A stretch of DNA of 64,000 nt from Alphaproteobacteria bacterium (GTDB taxonomy: Bacteria > Pseudomonadota > Alphaproteobacteria > Micavibrionales > Micavibrionaceae): contig CP065008.1 in the NCBI GenBank assembly GCA_016699735.1, positions 992,001-1,056,000 on the forward strand, given 5' to 3'. Positions 34,108 through 41,660 of this stretch are shown in pieces (position 1 is the stretch's first letter; the number at the start of each line of letters is the position of its first letter). The notes beneath the pieces are model-generated. The model was not told the DNA's origin. It saw only the letters and a program-made list of their open reading frames with translations, and searched no databases. A program made the position numbers and the translations under genes.

Positions 34108-36574
34108 CATCAATCCGTGACTTCAGCGCATTATCCTGAATGAACTCCCGCCGCGGCTCCACCACGTCGCCCATCAGGGTCGAGAAAATCTCATCCGCCT
34201 TGATCGCGTCGTTCACCGTCACCTGCAAAAGCGTGCGGGCGTTCGGGTCCAGCGTGGTCTCGCGCAGCTGCTCGGAGTTCATCTCCCCCAGACCCTTGTA
34301 ACGCTGGGTGGTCAAACCCTTACGCCCGGCTTCCTGAATCCGGTCATAGAACGCGGCGGGGCCGTTGACCTTCGCCAGAACCTTATCGCCGCTGAAAATC
34401 TCCACCGGACCGGCGAAAAGGTCGCGCAGCCAGTCCAGCGCCCCGTGCAGCCGCCGCGCATCCGGCGAACGCACCCGGTCCAGCGACAGCCGAACCGTTT
34501 CCTTCACACCGCGCACATTATGGCGGAAATTATAGCCCTTCTCGGCCGAAAACTCCCCCTCCCATGTCCGTGCGTTCTGAGGCTCCCGCGCATTGAGCCG
34601 CTCGATAGTCGTCTTGGCGTAAGTTTTTCCCGCCTCCTCATCGTTGAAAATCCCCTCATCGAACGCGCCGGCAATCGCGGCTTGTTCCACCACGCGGCGG
34701 TTGCCCGCCCGCTGCGACAGCGCGTTGATCGAATTCCGCAGGGAACGGGATTTTTTCAACAAATCGCGCAGATCGTTGCCTGTGCGCGTCGCGCCCTTGG
34801 CATCCACAATGCGGATTTCGTCAATCGCCGTGTCGATCAGATAATCCTCCAGCGCCCGCTCATCCTTCAGGTAAAGCTCGCCCTTGTTCCCGCGCTTGAC
34901 CTTGTAAAGCGGAGGCTGCGCGATATAGAGATACCCGCGCTCGATGATGTCGGGCATATAGCGGAAGAAGAACGTCAGCAGAAGGGTGCGAATGTGCGAT
35001 CCGTCCACATCCGCGTCCGTCATGATGATGATTTTATGATACCGCGCCTTCTCGATATTGAACTCATCCGGCCCGATCGAGGTGCCGAGCGCGGTAATCA
35101 GCGTCCCCACCTGTTCCGAGGACAGCATCTTGTCGAACCGCGCCCGCTCGACGTTCAAAATTTTCCCGCGCAACGGCAGGATCGCCTGATTGTAACGGTC
35201 GCGAGCCATTTTGGCCGTGCCGCCCGCCGAGTCTCCCTCGACGATAAACAGTTCCGAGTTGGACGGGTCTTTCGAATAACAATCCGCAAGCTTTCCGGGC
35301 AGGTTGGAGACATCCATCACCCCCTTGCGCCGCGTCAGGTCACGCGCTTTGCGCGCCGCTTCCCGCGCCATCGCCGCTTCCATCACCTTGGCGACGATCT
35401 GCTTGGCCTCGGCCGGATTTTCCTCCAGCCAGGTGCCAAGTTTGTCGGCAATCTCCGATTCGACAACGGGCCGCACCTCGGAGGACACCAGCTTTTCCTT
35501 GGTCTGCGAGGAAAATTTGGGATCGGGCACCTTGACCGACAGAACGCAGGTCAGCCCCTCGCGCATATCCTCGCCGGTCAGCTTGATTTTTTCCTTCTTC
35601 GTTATGCCTTTTTCTTCGGCGTACTTGCCCAGAACGCGGGTCAGAGCGCCCCGGAACCCCGCAAGATGCGTCCCCCCGTCCCGCTGAGGAATGTTATTCG
35701 TAAAGCACAACATCGTCTCATGATAGGCATCCGTCCATTCCATCGACGCCTCAACAGTGATCGAGGATTTATCGTCATGGGCGCGGATCGTCAGCGGCGG
35801 ATCGAACAGCGCCTTCTTCGTCCGGTCCAGATACTGCACGAAACTCTCGATCCCGCCTTCGTAATGCAGATGGATGGTTTTCCGCTCGTCTTCATTCTCA
35901 TTGCGGTTGTCCGACAGATAGATATTCACGCCCGAATTGAGGAACGCCAGTTCGCGCAAGCGGTCCTCCAGCGTTTTGAAATCGAAATCCGTCATCGTGA
36001 ACGTGGCGGTGGAGGGCAGGAACGTGACCTGCGTTCCGTTGCGCTCGTCCGGCTCAAGATTACGGATCGGCTTCAGCGGCTCGACCGCATCCCCGCCCTT
36101 AAACCGCATATACCATTCCTTGCCGTTGCGCCGGATATGGAGATCCAGAAACTCCGAAAGCGCGTTGACCACCGAAACACCCACACCGTGCAACCCGCCC
36201 GAAACCTTGTAGGAATTCTGGTCGAACTTTCCACCCGCATGAAGCTGCGTCATGATAACTTCCGCCGCCGAAACCCCTTCCTCCGGGTGGATATCGACCG
36301 GAATCCCCCGTCCGTTATCCCGCACCGTCACGGACCCGTCCGCATTCAGCATGACATCGATCTGGTCGCAATGCCCGGCCAGCGATTCGTCAATCGCGTT
36401 ATCCACGACCTCATAGACCATGTGATGCAGGCCTGTGCCGTCATCCGTATCCCCGATATACATGCCGGGGCGCTTACGCACAGCTTCCAGCCCGCGCAAA
36501 ACCTTGATGGAATCGGCGCCATATTCATTACTCGCATCCATAGGACTGACTTTCCTTGCAGTAGACTCGCTCAT
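34103..36574 (-). CDS. gyrB: DNA gyrase subunit B
   Basis: An 823-residue type II topoisomerase subunit. The GHKL ATPase domain begins with GLEAVRKRPGMYIGDT and has VVDNAIDES (catalytic Glu), DNGRGIPVD and the GLHGVGVSVVNALS ATP lid. The transducer domain is followed by the TOPRIM domain with EGDSAGG, and DADVDGSHIRTLLLTFF. It ends with the GyrB C-terminal tail RYKGLGEMN. It introduces negative supercoils with GyrA. It has normal family length. ATG at 36574 is preceded by CAGGAAA. The upstream 260 bp to hisC is AT-rich and probably holds promoters for both divergent genes. Confidence 0.97.
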   Translation of the reverse strand: MSESTARKVSPMDASNEYGADSIKVLRGLEAVRKRPGMYIGDTDDGTGLHHMVYEVVDNAIDESLAGHCDQIDVMLNADGSVTVRDNGRGIPVDIHPEEGVSAAEVIMTQLHAGGKFDQNSYKVSGGLHGVGVSVVNALSEFLDLHIRRNGKEWYMRFKGGDAVEPLKPIRNLEPDERNGTQVTFLPSTATFTMTDFDFKTLEDRLRELAFLNSGVNIYLSDNRNENEDERKTIHLHYEGGIESFVQYLDRTKKALFDPPLTIRAHDDKSSITVEASMEWTDAYHETMLCFTNNIPQRDGGTHLAGFRGALTRVLGKYAEEKGITKKEKIKLTGEDMREGLTCVLSVKVPDPKFSSQTKEKLVSSEVRPVVESEIADKLGTWLEENPAEAKQIVAKVMEAAMAREAARKARDLTRRKGVMDVSNLPGKLADCYSKDPSNSELFIVEGDSAGGTAKMARDRYNQAILPLRGKILNVERARFDKMLSSEQVGTLITALGTSIGPDEFNIEKARYHKIIIMTDADVDGSHIRTLLLTFFFRYMPDIIERGYLYIAQPPLYKVKRGNKGELYLKDERALEDYLIDTAIDEIRIVDAKGATRTGNDLRDLLKKSRSLRNSINALSQRAGNRRVVEQAAIAGAFDEGIFNDEEAGKTYAKTTIERLNAREPQNARTWEGEFSAEKGYNFRHNVRGVKETVRLSLDRVRSPDARRLHGALDWLRDLFAGPVEIFSGDKVLAKVNGPAAFYDRIQEAGRKGLTTQRYKGLGEMNSEQLRETTLDPNARTLLQVTVNDAIKADEIFSTLMGDVVEPRREFIQDNALKSRIDA

Positions 36575-36834
36575 TGACGTATTTCCTGATAAAGAATCGG
36601 TGGCCTAAGCCGCTGTTTTCGGACGTTTTTCTTCATGATTTTTGAACATCATTTTCTATAGCACGGCCAGCACAGGAAAAACAGGGAAAAAGCATGATAA
36701 ATCAATGTTTTTACGCAGCTTATAAGGGCTTGAAGATGCCTTGGTTTTAAGGCTGCATTGATTTTCTATAATGATAATATTTGATCAGAAGAAAACCCTT
36801 TCTTTTTCCGCGGCAATCTGGCTTGATCCCTCCC

Positions 36835-37935
36835 ATGACGACACCGCTTTTAAAACTGGTCCGCAAGCATTTCAAAACGATGGAGGGCTACGTCTCCGCC
36901 GGCATGGAAATGGCCAAGGACGATACCAAAATCTTCCTCAACGCCAACGAAAACCCATATGATTTGCCGGGGCTGGAAGGCCTAAACCGCTATCCGGAAC
37001 CGCAGCCTCTGGCCCTTCTGGAGGCCTTCGCCCGTACTTATGGCGTGGAGCGCGATCAGATCGTCATCACCCGCGGCGCGGATGAAGCGATTGCGATTCT
37101 GATCCGGGTCTTCTGCGAACCGAACAAAGACTCCGTCATCATCACCCCGCCAACCTTCGGGATTTACGGCGTCGACTCCCGCGCCCAGCCCGCAAACGTG
37201 ATCGAGGTTCCTCTTATAAAGGCACAAGGCACATTTACGTTAGATACCGAAGGCATTATCAAGGCGGCCAAAGAAAAAAAGAATAAAACGAAGCTCGTCT
37301 TCCTCTGCTCTCCCAACAACCCGACAGGCACCTCCTTCTCGCATGAAACCATTTCCGAAATCTGCGAAGCCCTCGAAGGCGAGGCGGTGGTCATTCTCGA
37401 CGAAACCTACGCGGAGTTCGCGGAGCAGGGCAGCATGACATCCGATTTGGACAGCACGCCCAACCTCATCATCTTGCGGACGCTCTCAAAGTCCTACGCC
37501 TTCGCAGGAATGCGGATCGGCTGTATGCTCGCGGCGGATACCGACTTTATCGCCCTTGTTCGCACCAAAGCCCTGGAAACCTATCCTCTTGTCCGCATGA
37601 GCGTCGAGGCCGCTTTCCACGTCCTCTCGCCGGACATCAAACCCATCGCCGAAGCAAACATCAAAAAACTTCTGGCCGAACGCACCCGCATGGAAACGGA
37701 ACTGAAAAAATCCGCTCAGGTCACACATATCTACCCGTCGGACGCCAACTTCCTGCTCGTCGAAATGAAGGACGCGCACGGATTCTATGAATACGCGAAA
37801 AAAAATAACGTGATCCTCCGCGATTTTTCCTCAAAGAAGGGCACGGAAAAGTGCTTGCGTATCTCCATCGGCACCGAGAAGGAAAACGACACGGTTCTCA
37901 AGCTCCTGAAGAAATTTGCCTCCGGCAAGGCATAA
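36835..37935 (+). CDS. hisC: Histidinol-phosphate aminotransferase
   Basis: A PLP-dependent class I/II aminotransferase of about 366 residues. The start at 36835 (MTTPLLKLVRKHF) is preferred over an upstream in-frame TTG at 36781, although neither has a good Shine-Dalgarno sequence. NANENPYDLPG near residue 35, the SPNNPTG motif near 163, DETYAEF near 190, and TLSKSYAFAGMRIG with the PLP-binding Lys near 216 are all present. It makes histidinol phosphate in histidine synthesis; other substrates are possible in this subfamily. Two bases separate it from greB. An internally deleted copy of its 3' half lies 0.6 kb downstream. Confidence 0.9.
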   Translation: MTTPLLKLVRKHFKTMEGYVSAGMEMAKDDTKIFLNANENPYDLPGLEGLNRYPEPQPLALLEAFARTYGVERDQIVITRGADEAIAILIRVFCEPNKDSVIITPPTFGIYGVDSRAQPANVIEVPLIKAQGTFTLDTEGIIKAAKEKKNKTKLVFLCSPNNPTGTSFSHETISEICEALEGEAVVILDETYAEFAEQGSMTSDLDSTPNLIILRTLSKSYAFAGMRIGCMLAADTDFIALVRTKALETYPLVRMSVEAAFHVLSPDIKPIAEANIKKLLAERTRMETELKKSAQVTHIYPSDANFLLVEMKDAHGFYEYAKKNNVILRDFSSKKGTEKCLRISIGTEKENDTVLKLLKKFASGKA

Positions 37936-37937
37936 TC

Positions 37938-38465
37938 ATGGCCCGCAAAACCAGCCCACAACCCCCGGCAGCGCCGGAAGAGAAACATTATATGACTCCC
38001 ACGGGCTACGCCGTGCTGGACAAGGAGCTGAACCACCTGCTGCACACCGAGCGCCCGAAGATCGTTGAAATCGTCGCCTGGGCGGCGGGCAACGGCGACC
38101 GCTCCGAAAACGGCGACTACATCTACAATAAAAAACGCCTGCGCGAAATCGACCGCCGCGCTCGTTATCTGACGAAAAGGCTCGAAAAAACGGTCATCGT
38201 CGATCCCGCCAAACAGCAACACTTGGACCGCGTCTTTTTCGGCGCGCAGGTGACCTATGTCCGCGAGGACGACTCCGAAGTCACGATCCGTCTGGTCGGG
38301 GAGGACGAGGCGAATTTCGCGGTGGGAAAAATAAACTGGCTCTCCCCCGTGGGCCGTGCCCTGATGAAAAAACAGGTCGGGGACTCCGTAACCGTCCGCA
38401 CCGAAGAAAAAACCGAAAAAATAGAAATTCTTTCAATATCTTACCCCATCGAAAAAACGCCCTGA
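37938..38465 (+). CDS. greB: Transcription elongation factor GreB-like
   Basis: A 175-residue GreA/GreB family factor. The start is the ATG at 37938, two bases after the hisC stop; the longer frame runs back into hisC. The N-terminal coiled coil includes GNGDRSENGDYIYNKKRLREIDRR with the tip acidic residues that act in RNA polymerase cleavage stimulation. The C-terminal FKBP-like domain has WLSPVGRALMKKQVGDSVTVRT. The pattern YIYNKKRLREIDRR and Lys/Arg-rich helix are GreB-like rather than GreA-like. Confidence 0.9.
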   Translation: MARKTSPQPPAAPEEKHYMTPTGYAVLDKELNHLLHTERPKIVEIVAWAAGNGDRSENGDYIYNKKRLREIDRRARYLTKRLEKTVIVDPAKQQHLDRVFFGAQVTYVREDDSEVTIRLVGEDEANFAVGKINWLSPVGRALMKKQVGDSVTVRTEEKTEKIEILSISYPIEKTP

Positions 38466-38480
38466 AATTTTTTTTAAAAT

Positions 38481-38507
38481 ATAATCATTGCAATTTAGTG
38501 CACTATG
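38481..38507. repeat. Degenerate copy of the Y RNA promoter element
   Basis: Bases 38481-38507 match 39090-39116 at 23 of 27 positions. The shared part is ATAAT, TTGCAA and TTAGTGCAC, ending in ATG. In the second copy this is the promoter and palindromic operator of the Y RNA genes. Here only half of the palindrome remains, and it is directly followed by the hisC fragment. Confidence 0.55.
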
Positions 38508-38695
38508 AAGCTTACGCCGAGTTTGCGGAGCAGGGCAGCATGACATCCGATCTGGACAGCACACACAATCTGATCATCCTGCGTGACTTCTCCTCAAAAA
38601 AAGGCTCTGAAAACTGCCATGGAATCTCTATAGGAAAAGGAAATGAAAGTCATAAGGTTATAACTCTCCTGTCGGCTTTCGAAAAAGGGGATTAG
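38508..38695 (+). pseudogene. Internally deleted fragment of hisC
   Basis: The translation YAEFAEQGSMTSDLDST, then HNLIIL, runs straight into RDFSSKKGSENCHGISIG. In intact hisC the first block is encoded at about 37408-37479 and the second at about 37813-37925, so about 340 bp, including the PLP lysine, have been lost. The join falls at a similar short sequence (ATCCTGCGTGA versus ATCTTGCGGAC and ATCCTCCGCGA), as in recombination across short homology. The copy has no start context and is degenerating. It is a duplicate of the neighbouring gene, not a functional aminotransferase. Confidence 0.8.
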
Positions 38696-38715
38696 GCAAG
38701 AAAGAAACGAAAAGA

Positions 38716-38994
38716 CTAAGGTTCATCGCCGTCTGTTCCAGTTGAGGAAGTCTTGCTTCTGTTACAAATTTCTTTGTACTTCTGATACCCGCCGTACCCA
38801 AGGAATAGAGGGGTAGCGAGTATACAAACCGGACAGACAAATCCCGTAGTCGCCGCCAATGTGGATCCAAAAACACCGATACCGGCCCCGGTCAAAAGGG
38901 CTTTGTTGGCCTCGCTCTTGAGTATCCCGGTCGCAGAATCGGCGCCTGATACTTCATGAACTTGGACAACAGAGTCCTTGGGAATGTCCGTCAT
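38716..38994 (-). CDS. Small hypothetical protein with a CPVC-containing membrane segment
   Basis: A 92-residue protein. The ATG at 38994 has a strong AGGAGG six bases upstream, which supports translation. Residues about 32-66 form one or two hydrophobic segments with the motif GFVCPVCILATPLFLGYGGY, and a Ser/Thr/Asp tail follows. The CxxC lies within or at the edge of the membrane. I do not recognise the family. It is transcribed away from the Y RNA operon and lies between the hisC fragment and the Y RNA promoter. Confidence 0.6.
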   Translation of the reverse strand: MTDIPKDSVVQVHEVSGADSATGILKSEANKALLTGAGIGVFGSTLAATTGFVCPVCILATPLFLGYGGYQKYKEICNRSKTSSTGTDGDEP

Positions 38995-39096
38995 ATGTCC
39001 CTCCTTATGGTCACTACAACCATATTCGCAAAGGGCTGACGAATGTTACGCTTCTTCCCAAAGCAAAACGCCAAAAGTGGAAATAAAAAATAATTC

Positions 39097-39128
39097 TTGC
39101 AAATTAGTGCACAATGCACTAATTATAA
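39097..39128 (+). promoter_or_regulatory. Y RNA promoter with palindromic operator
   Basis: TTGCAA (39097-39102) and ATTATA/TATAAA (39121-39128) can serve as -35 and -10 elements with a long spacer of 18-20 bp. The spacer is filled by TTAGTGCA-CAA-TGCACTAA (39104-39122), a perfect 8-bp inverted repeat. A repressor or activator site at that place is likely. Transcription would start near 39135, just at the first structured repeat. No sigma-54 motif is seen, in contrast with Salmonella, where rsr is under RtcR/sigma-54 control. Confidence 0.55.
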
Positions 39129-39130
39129 AA

Positions 39131-39347
39131 GGGTCGGGCCGGAGTTTCAGGGTTACCGTTGCAAAAGTCCCTGAAGCAACAACACGCCCGGCAATGATTT
39201 TTTTAGCGGTGGTGGGCCGGCGATGTTGGCTTATCGGGTCATTAGGTCGCCGGTTCAATTCCGGCCGGAGTGGAAACATTCCGTAGCTCAGTGGATAGAG
39301 CGAATGAGTTGCCAGTGTCACAAACACGCCCGCCACCGCTAAGAAAA
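39131..39347 (+). ncRNA. Bacterial Y RNA (YrlA-like), copy 1
   Basis: A structured RNA in two parts. A 5' hairpin is closed by GTCGGGC (39132-39138) with GCCCGGC (39185-39191). A 21-bp stem then pairs 39196-39216 with 39327-39347 and encloses a tRNA-like domain in permuted order. In this domain the T-arm is GCCGG-TTCAATT-CCGGC (39248-39264). The acceptor-like stem CGGAGTG/CATTCCG (39265-39271, 39276-39282) is capped by GAAA. Then come TA and the D-arm GCTC-AGTGGATA-GAGC (39285-39300). AATGA (39302-39306) and TCATT (39238-39242) can form the anticodon-stem equivalent. YrlA RNAs are known to mimic tRNA this way and to bind Ro60, encoded just downstream. Confidence 0.85.
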
Positions 39348-39351
39348 TTTT

Positions 39352-39573
39352 TCCGGGCCGGAGCAGGAGGGTTATCGCTCATAACGATCACCGCCCTCAG
39401 GCGGCAACACGCCCGGGAAGCAGTTTTTTTAGCGCAGATGGGCCGGATATTTTGGCTTATCGACTGTTAATCGCCTGGTCGCCGGTTCGAATCCGGCCGG
39501 TGTCGCAAGACGCTGTAGCTCAGTGGTAGAGCAGGAACGCCAGAATAACAAACATGTCCGTTTGCGCTAAGAA
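39352..39573 (+). ncRNA. Bacterial Y RNA (YrlA-like), copy 2
   Basis: A second copy with the same architecture. The 5' hairpin is closed by CCGGGC (39352-39357) with GCCCGGG (39410-39416). The long stem pairs 39423-39442 with 39555-39573. The T-arm is GCCGG-TTCGAAT-CCGGC (39480-39496). The capped acceptor stem is CGGTGTC-GCAA-GACGCTG (39497-39514), and the D-arm is GCTC-AGTGGTA-GAGC (39517-39531). Many stem bases differ from copy 1 yet still pair (AGCGGTGG/CCACCGCT becomes AGCGCAGA/TTTGCGCT), so selection acts on structure. It also carries CGA-CTGTTAA-TCG (39460-39472), whose loop equals the anticodon loop of tRNA-Asn(GTT). This part is absent from copy 1. Confidence 0.85.
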
Positions 39574-39575
39574 AT

Positions 39576-39604
39576 GAAAAAGCCCGCATCGTGCGGGCCT
39601 TTTT
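39576..39604 (+). terminator. Rho-independent terminator after the Y RNAs
   Basis: GCCCGCA-TCG-TGCGGGC (39581-39597) followed by CCTTTTT-type sequence, preceded by AAAAA. It lies between Y RNA copy 2 and rsr. The Y RNAs are therefore made as independent or processed transcripts, and rsr depends on read-through or its own promoter. Confidence 0.85.
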
Positions 39605-39651
39605 ATCGAAACGATTGAAAGAAGTGAAAGAAAGCAGAAAAGAGGTGCGTC

Positions 39652-41271
39652 ATGAAATACAGAGGATACTTTGCAACCAGAAAAACCCAAACTCCGCAAA
39701 CCGAGGGTCTGGAGGGCATGGTTGAAAACAGCGCGGGCGGATATGCCTATCCGGTCGATAACTGGACGCGCCTCGCCCGTTTCCTGATCCTCGGATCGGA
39801 AGCCGGAACCTATTACATCGCCGAACGAGCGCTGACCATCGAAAATGCAAAGGCCGTAAAAAGCTGCATAGAGGAGGACGGCGTGAGGGTCGTGGAAACC
39901 GTGGTGGAAATCTCCGCCGAGGGCCGCGCCCCGAAAAACGATCCGGCCTTGTATGTGCTGGCCATGTGCGCGGGCCTTGGAAACGAGGATACGCGCAAGG
40001 CGGCTCTGGCCGCTTTGCCGAAAGTGGCCAGAACTGGAACCCACCTCCTGCACTTCGCGGAATTCGTGGAGGGATTCAGGGGATGGGGCCGTGGCCTGAG
40101 ACGCGCAGTGGCGGATTGGTACCTGAAAATGGAGTCCGAGCGTCTGTCCCTGCAGCTTGTGAAATACAAGCAGCGTGACGGCTGGTCGCACCGCGACTTG
40201 CTGCGTCTGGCGCACCCGAAAACGGAGGACACGGATAAACGTGCTCTCTTGGGGTGGACCGTGCAGCCGGAAAATGCCGAGCGTCTGGCCGAAGCGGCGG
40301 AAAAATTCCGCTTGATCGACGGCATGGTCCGTTTGCAGAAAGCCGGAAACGTGAAGGATGCGGTGGACATCATCCGTTCCTTCTCCCTGCCGCGTGAAGT
40401 GGTTCCGACGGAACTCCTGAACGAGCAGGACGTCTGGAACGCTCTGCTGGTGGATATGCCGATGACGGCCATGATCCGTAACCTGGCGAAAATGTCGGCG
40501 GTCGGCCTGTTGGCGACCGGATCGGACGCGGCGGATTATATCGCCGAGACGATCCGCAACCCGGAGGCAATCCGCAAGGCACGGGTCCACCCGCTGACCC
40601 TCCTGATGGCGCAGAAAACCTACGCCGGCGGAAAGGGGCTGAAAGGCAAGCTGGAATGGACCCCGGTGACCTCGGTCATCGATGCTCTGGACGATGCTTT
40701 TTATGCGTCGTTCAAGAACGTCGAACCGACCGGCGCACGCATCATGCTCGCGCTCGACGTCTCGGGTTCCATGCAGCAACCGATTGCAGGCACCTCGATC
40801 CTCGCGAGCGAAGCGTCTGCGGCAATGGCTCTGGTGACGGCAGCGGTGGAAAAGCACGTCCATATTGTGGGCTTTTCAACCGGCCTGATCCCGCTTGCGA
40901 TTTCAGCCAGACAGCGTCTGGACGACGTCGTAAGAACGATGCAGGGCCATACCTTCGGCGCAACCGATTGCGCGCAGCCGATGCTGTACGCCATCGAAAA
41001 GGGTCTGAAGATCGATACCTTCGTGGTCTATACGGATAACGAGACGTATTTCGGTCAGATCCATCCGGTGGAAGCGCTGCGCCGCTACCGGGCAAAATCC
41101 GGAATTCCGGCCAAGCTGATCGTGGTGGGCATGACCTCGAACGGGTTCTCCATCGCCGATCCGAACGATGCCGGAATGATGGACATTGTCGGGTTTGACT
41201 CGGCAACTCCGGGCGTGATGTCCGATTTTATCCGCGGCTCCTCTGAATCCGTTCAGGAGGCTGCGGAATAA
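39652..41271 (+). CDS. rsr: Ro60 orthologue (Rsr), TROVE-domain RNA-binding protein
   Basis: A 539-residue protein. The N-terminal TROVE domain (about residues 15-350) is a ring of HEAT-like helices with the family stretches GGYAYPVDNWTRLARFLILGS and YVLAMCAG. The C-terminal vWA domain (about 362-530) keeps a full MIDAS: DVSGS near residue 369, Thr in GATDC, and Asp in VYTDNE. Ro60 proteins bind Y RNA on the outer ring surface and misfolded RNA in the hole, and take part in RNA decay and stress survival with PNPase. The two YrlA-like RNAs directly upstream identify its partner. ATG at 39652 follows AGAGGTG. Confidence 0.95.
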   Translation: MKYRGYFATRKTQTPQTEGLEGMVENSAGGYAYPVDNWTRLARFLILGSEAGTYYIAERALTIENAKAVKSCIEEDGVRVVETVVEISAEGRAPKNDPALYVLAMCAGLGNEDTRKAALAALPKVARTGTHLLHFAEFVEGFRGWGRGLRRAVADWYLKMESERLSLQLVKYKQRDGWSHRDLLRLAHPKTEDTDKRALLGWTVQPENAERLAEAAEKFRLIDGMVRLQKAGNVKDAVDIIRSFSLPREVVPTELLNEQDVWNALLVDMPMTAMIRNLAKMSAVGLLATGSDAADYIAETIRNPEAIRKARVHPLTLLMAQKTYAGGKGLKGKLEWTPVTSVIDALDDAFYASFKNVEPTGARIMLALDVSGSMQQPIAGTSILASEASAAMALVTAAVEKHVHIVGFSTGLIPLAISARQRLDDVVRTMQGHTFGATDCAQPMLYAIEKGLKIDTFVVYTDNETYFGQIHPVEALRRYRAKSGIPAKLIVVGMTSNGFSIADPNDAGMMDIVGFDSATPGVMSDFIRGSSESVQEAAE

Positions 41272-41299
41272 TCGCAAACGGCGCGAAGGAGCATGAAAG

Positions 41300-41536
41300 A
41301 TGACGCGTTCACCCGCCAAAGACAGTTCGCAAGGGCAAATGACCCCCGAAGAGCTGCGCGAGGCGGGTGAACGTCTTTACGGCACATGGGGCTGGCAGAC
41401 GAAACTGGCCAAGGAACTGCACGTGGACGGCAGCACGGTCCGCCGCTGGCTCTCCGGCAAGGTGCCCATCCCCGGCCTCGCGGCAGTGGCGATCGGTCTT
41501 CTCGTTAAGCTGCATACATCAAAGCCGGATGTGTAG
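41300..41536 (+). CDS. Small helix-turn-helix protein
   Basis: A 78-residue Cro/XRE-like protein. The HTH spans about residues 30-55, with WQTKLAKELHVDGSTVRRWL and SGKVPIPG, where GSTVRRW is the recognition helix. A start at 41300 follows GAAGGAG at good spacing, 28 bp after rsr on the same strand, so it is probably cotranscribed. It might regulate the Ro60/Y RNA locus, for instance through the palindrome in the Y RNA promoter, but this is inference. Confidence 0.75.
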   Translation: MTRSPAKDSSQGQMTPEELREAGERLYGTWGWQTKLAKELHVDGSTVRRWLSGKVPIPGLAAVAIGLLVKLHTSKPDV

Positions 41537-41660
41537 TGTAAGCTACTTCTCCACAAAAAACTCTTCGAATTGCTTTATCCTTTAACTGTGGACATGACAG
41601 GTTTGCATCTTTTAAAATTTCTTCGCATGATTTTTTCTACCCTTTCATAAGTTTAATAAT

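Noticed and set aside
34445..36577. 710-codon plus-strand open frame opposite gyrB
   Set aside because: gyrB is certain. The frame is an Arg/His/Ile-rich shadow caused by GC-rich codon use.
39238..39306. A conventional tRNA gene formed by the T-arm and D-arm sequences
   Set aside because: The 3' half comes before the 5' half and the acceptor-like stem is capped by a tetraloop, so there is no free 3' end for charging. The same holds at 39460-39531.
39520..40863. Minus-strand open frame of 447 codons opposite rsr
   Set aside because: It is antisense to the TROVE domain and overlaps the Y RNA terminator. It has no start context or recognisable domains.
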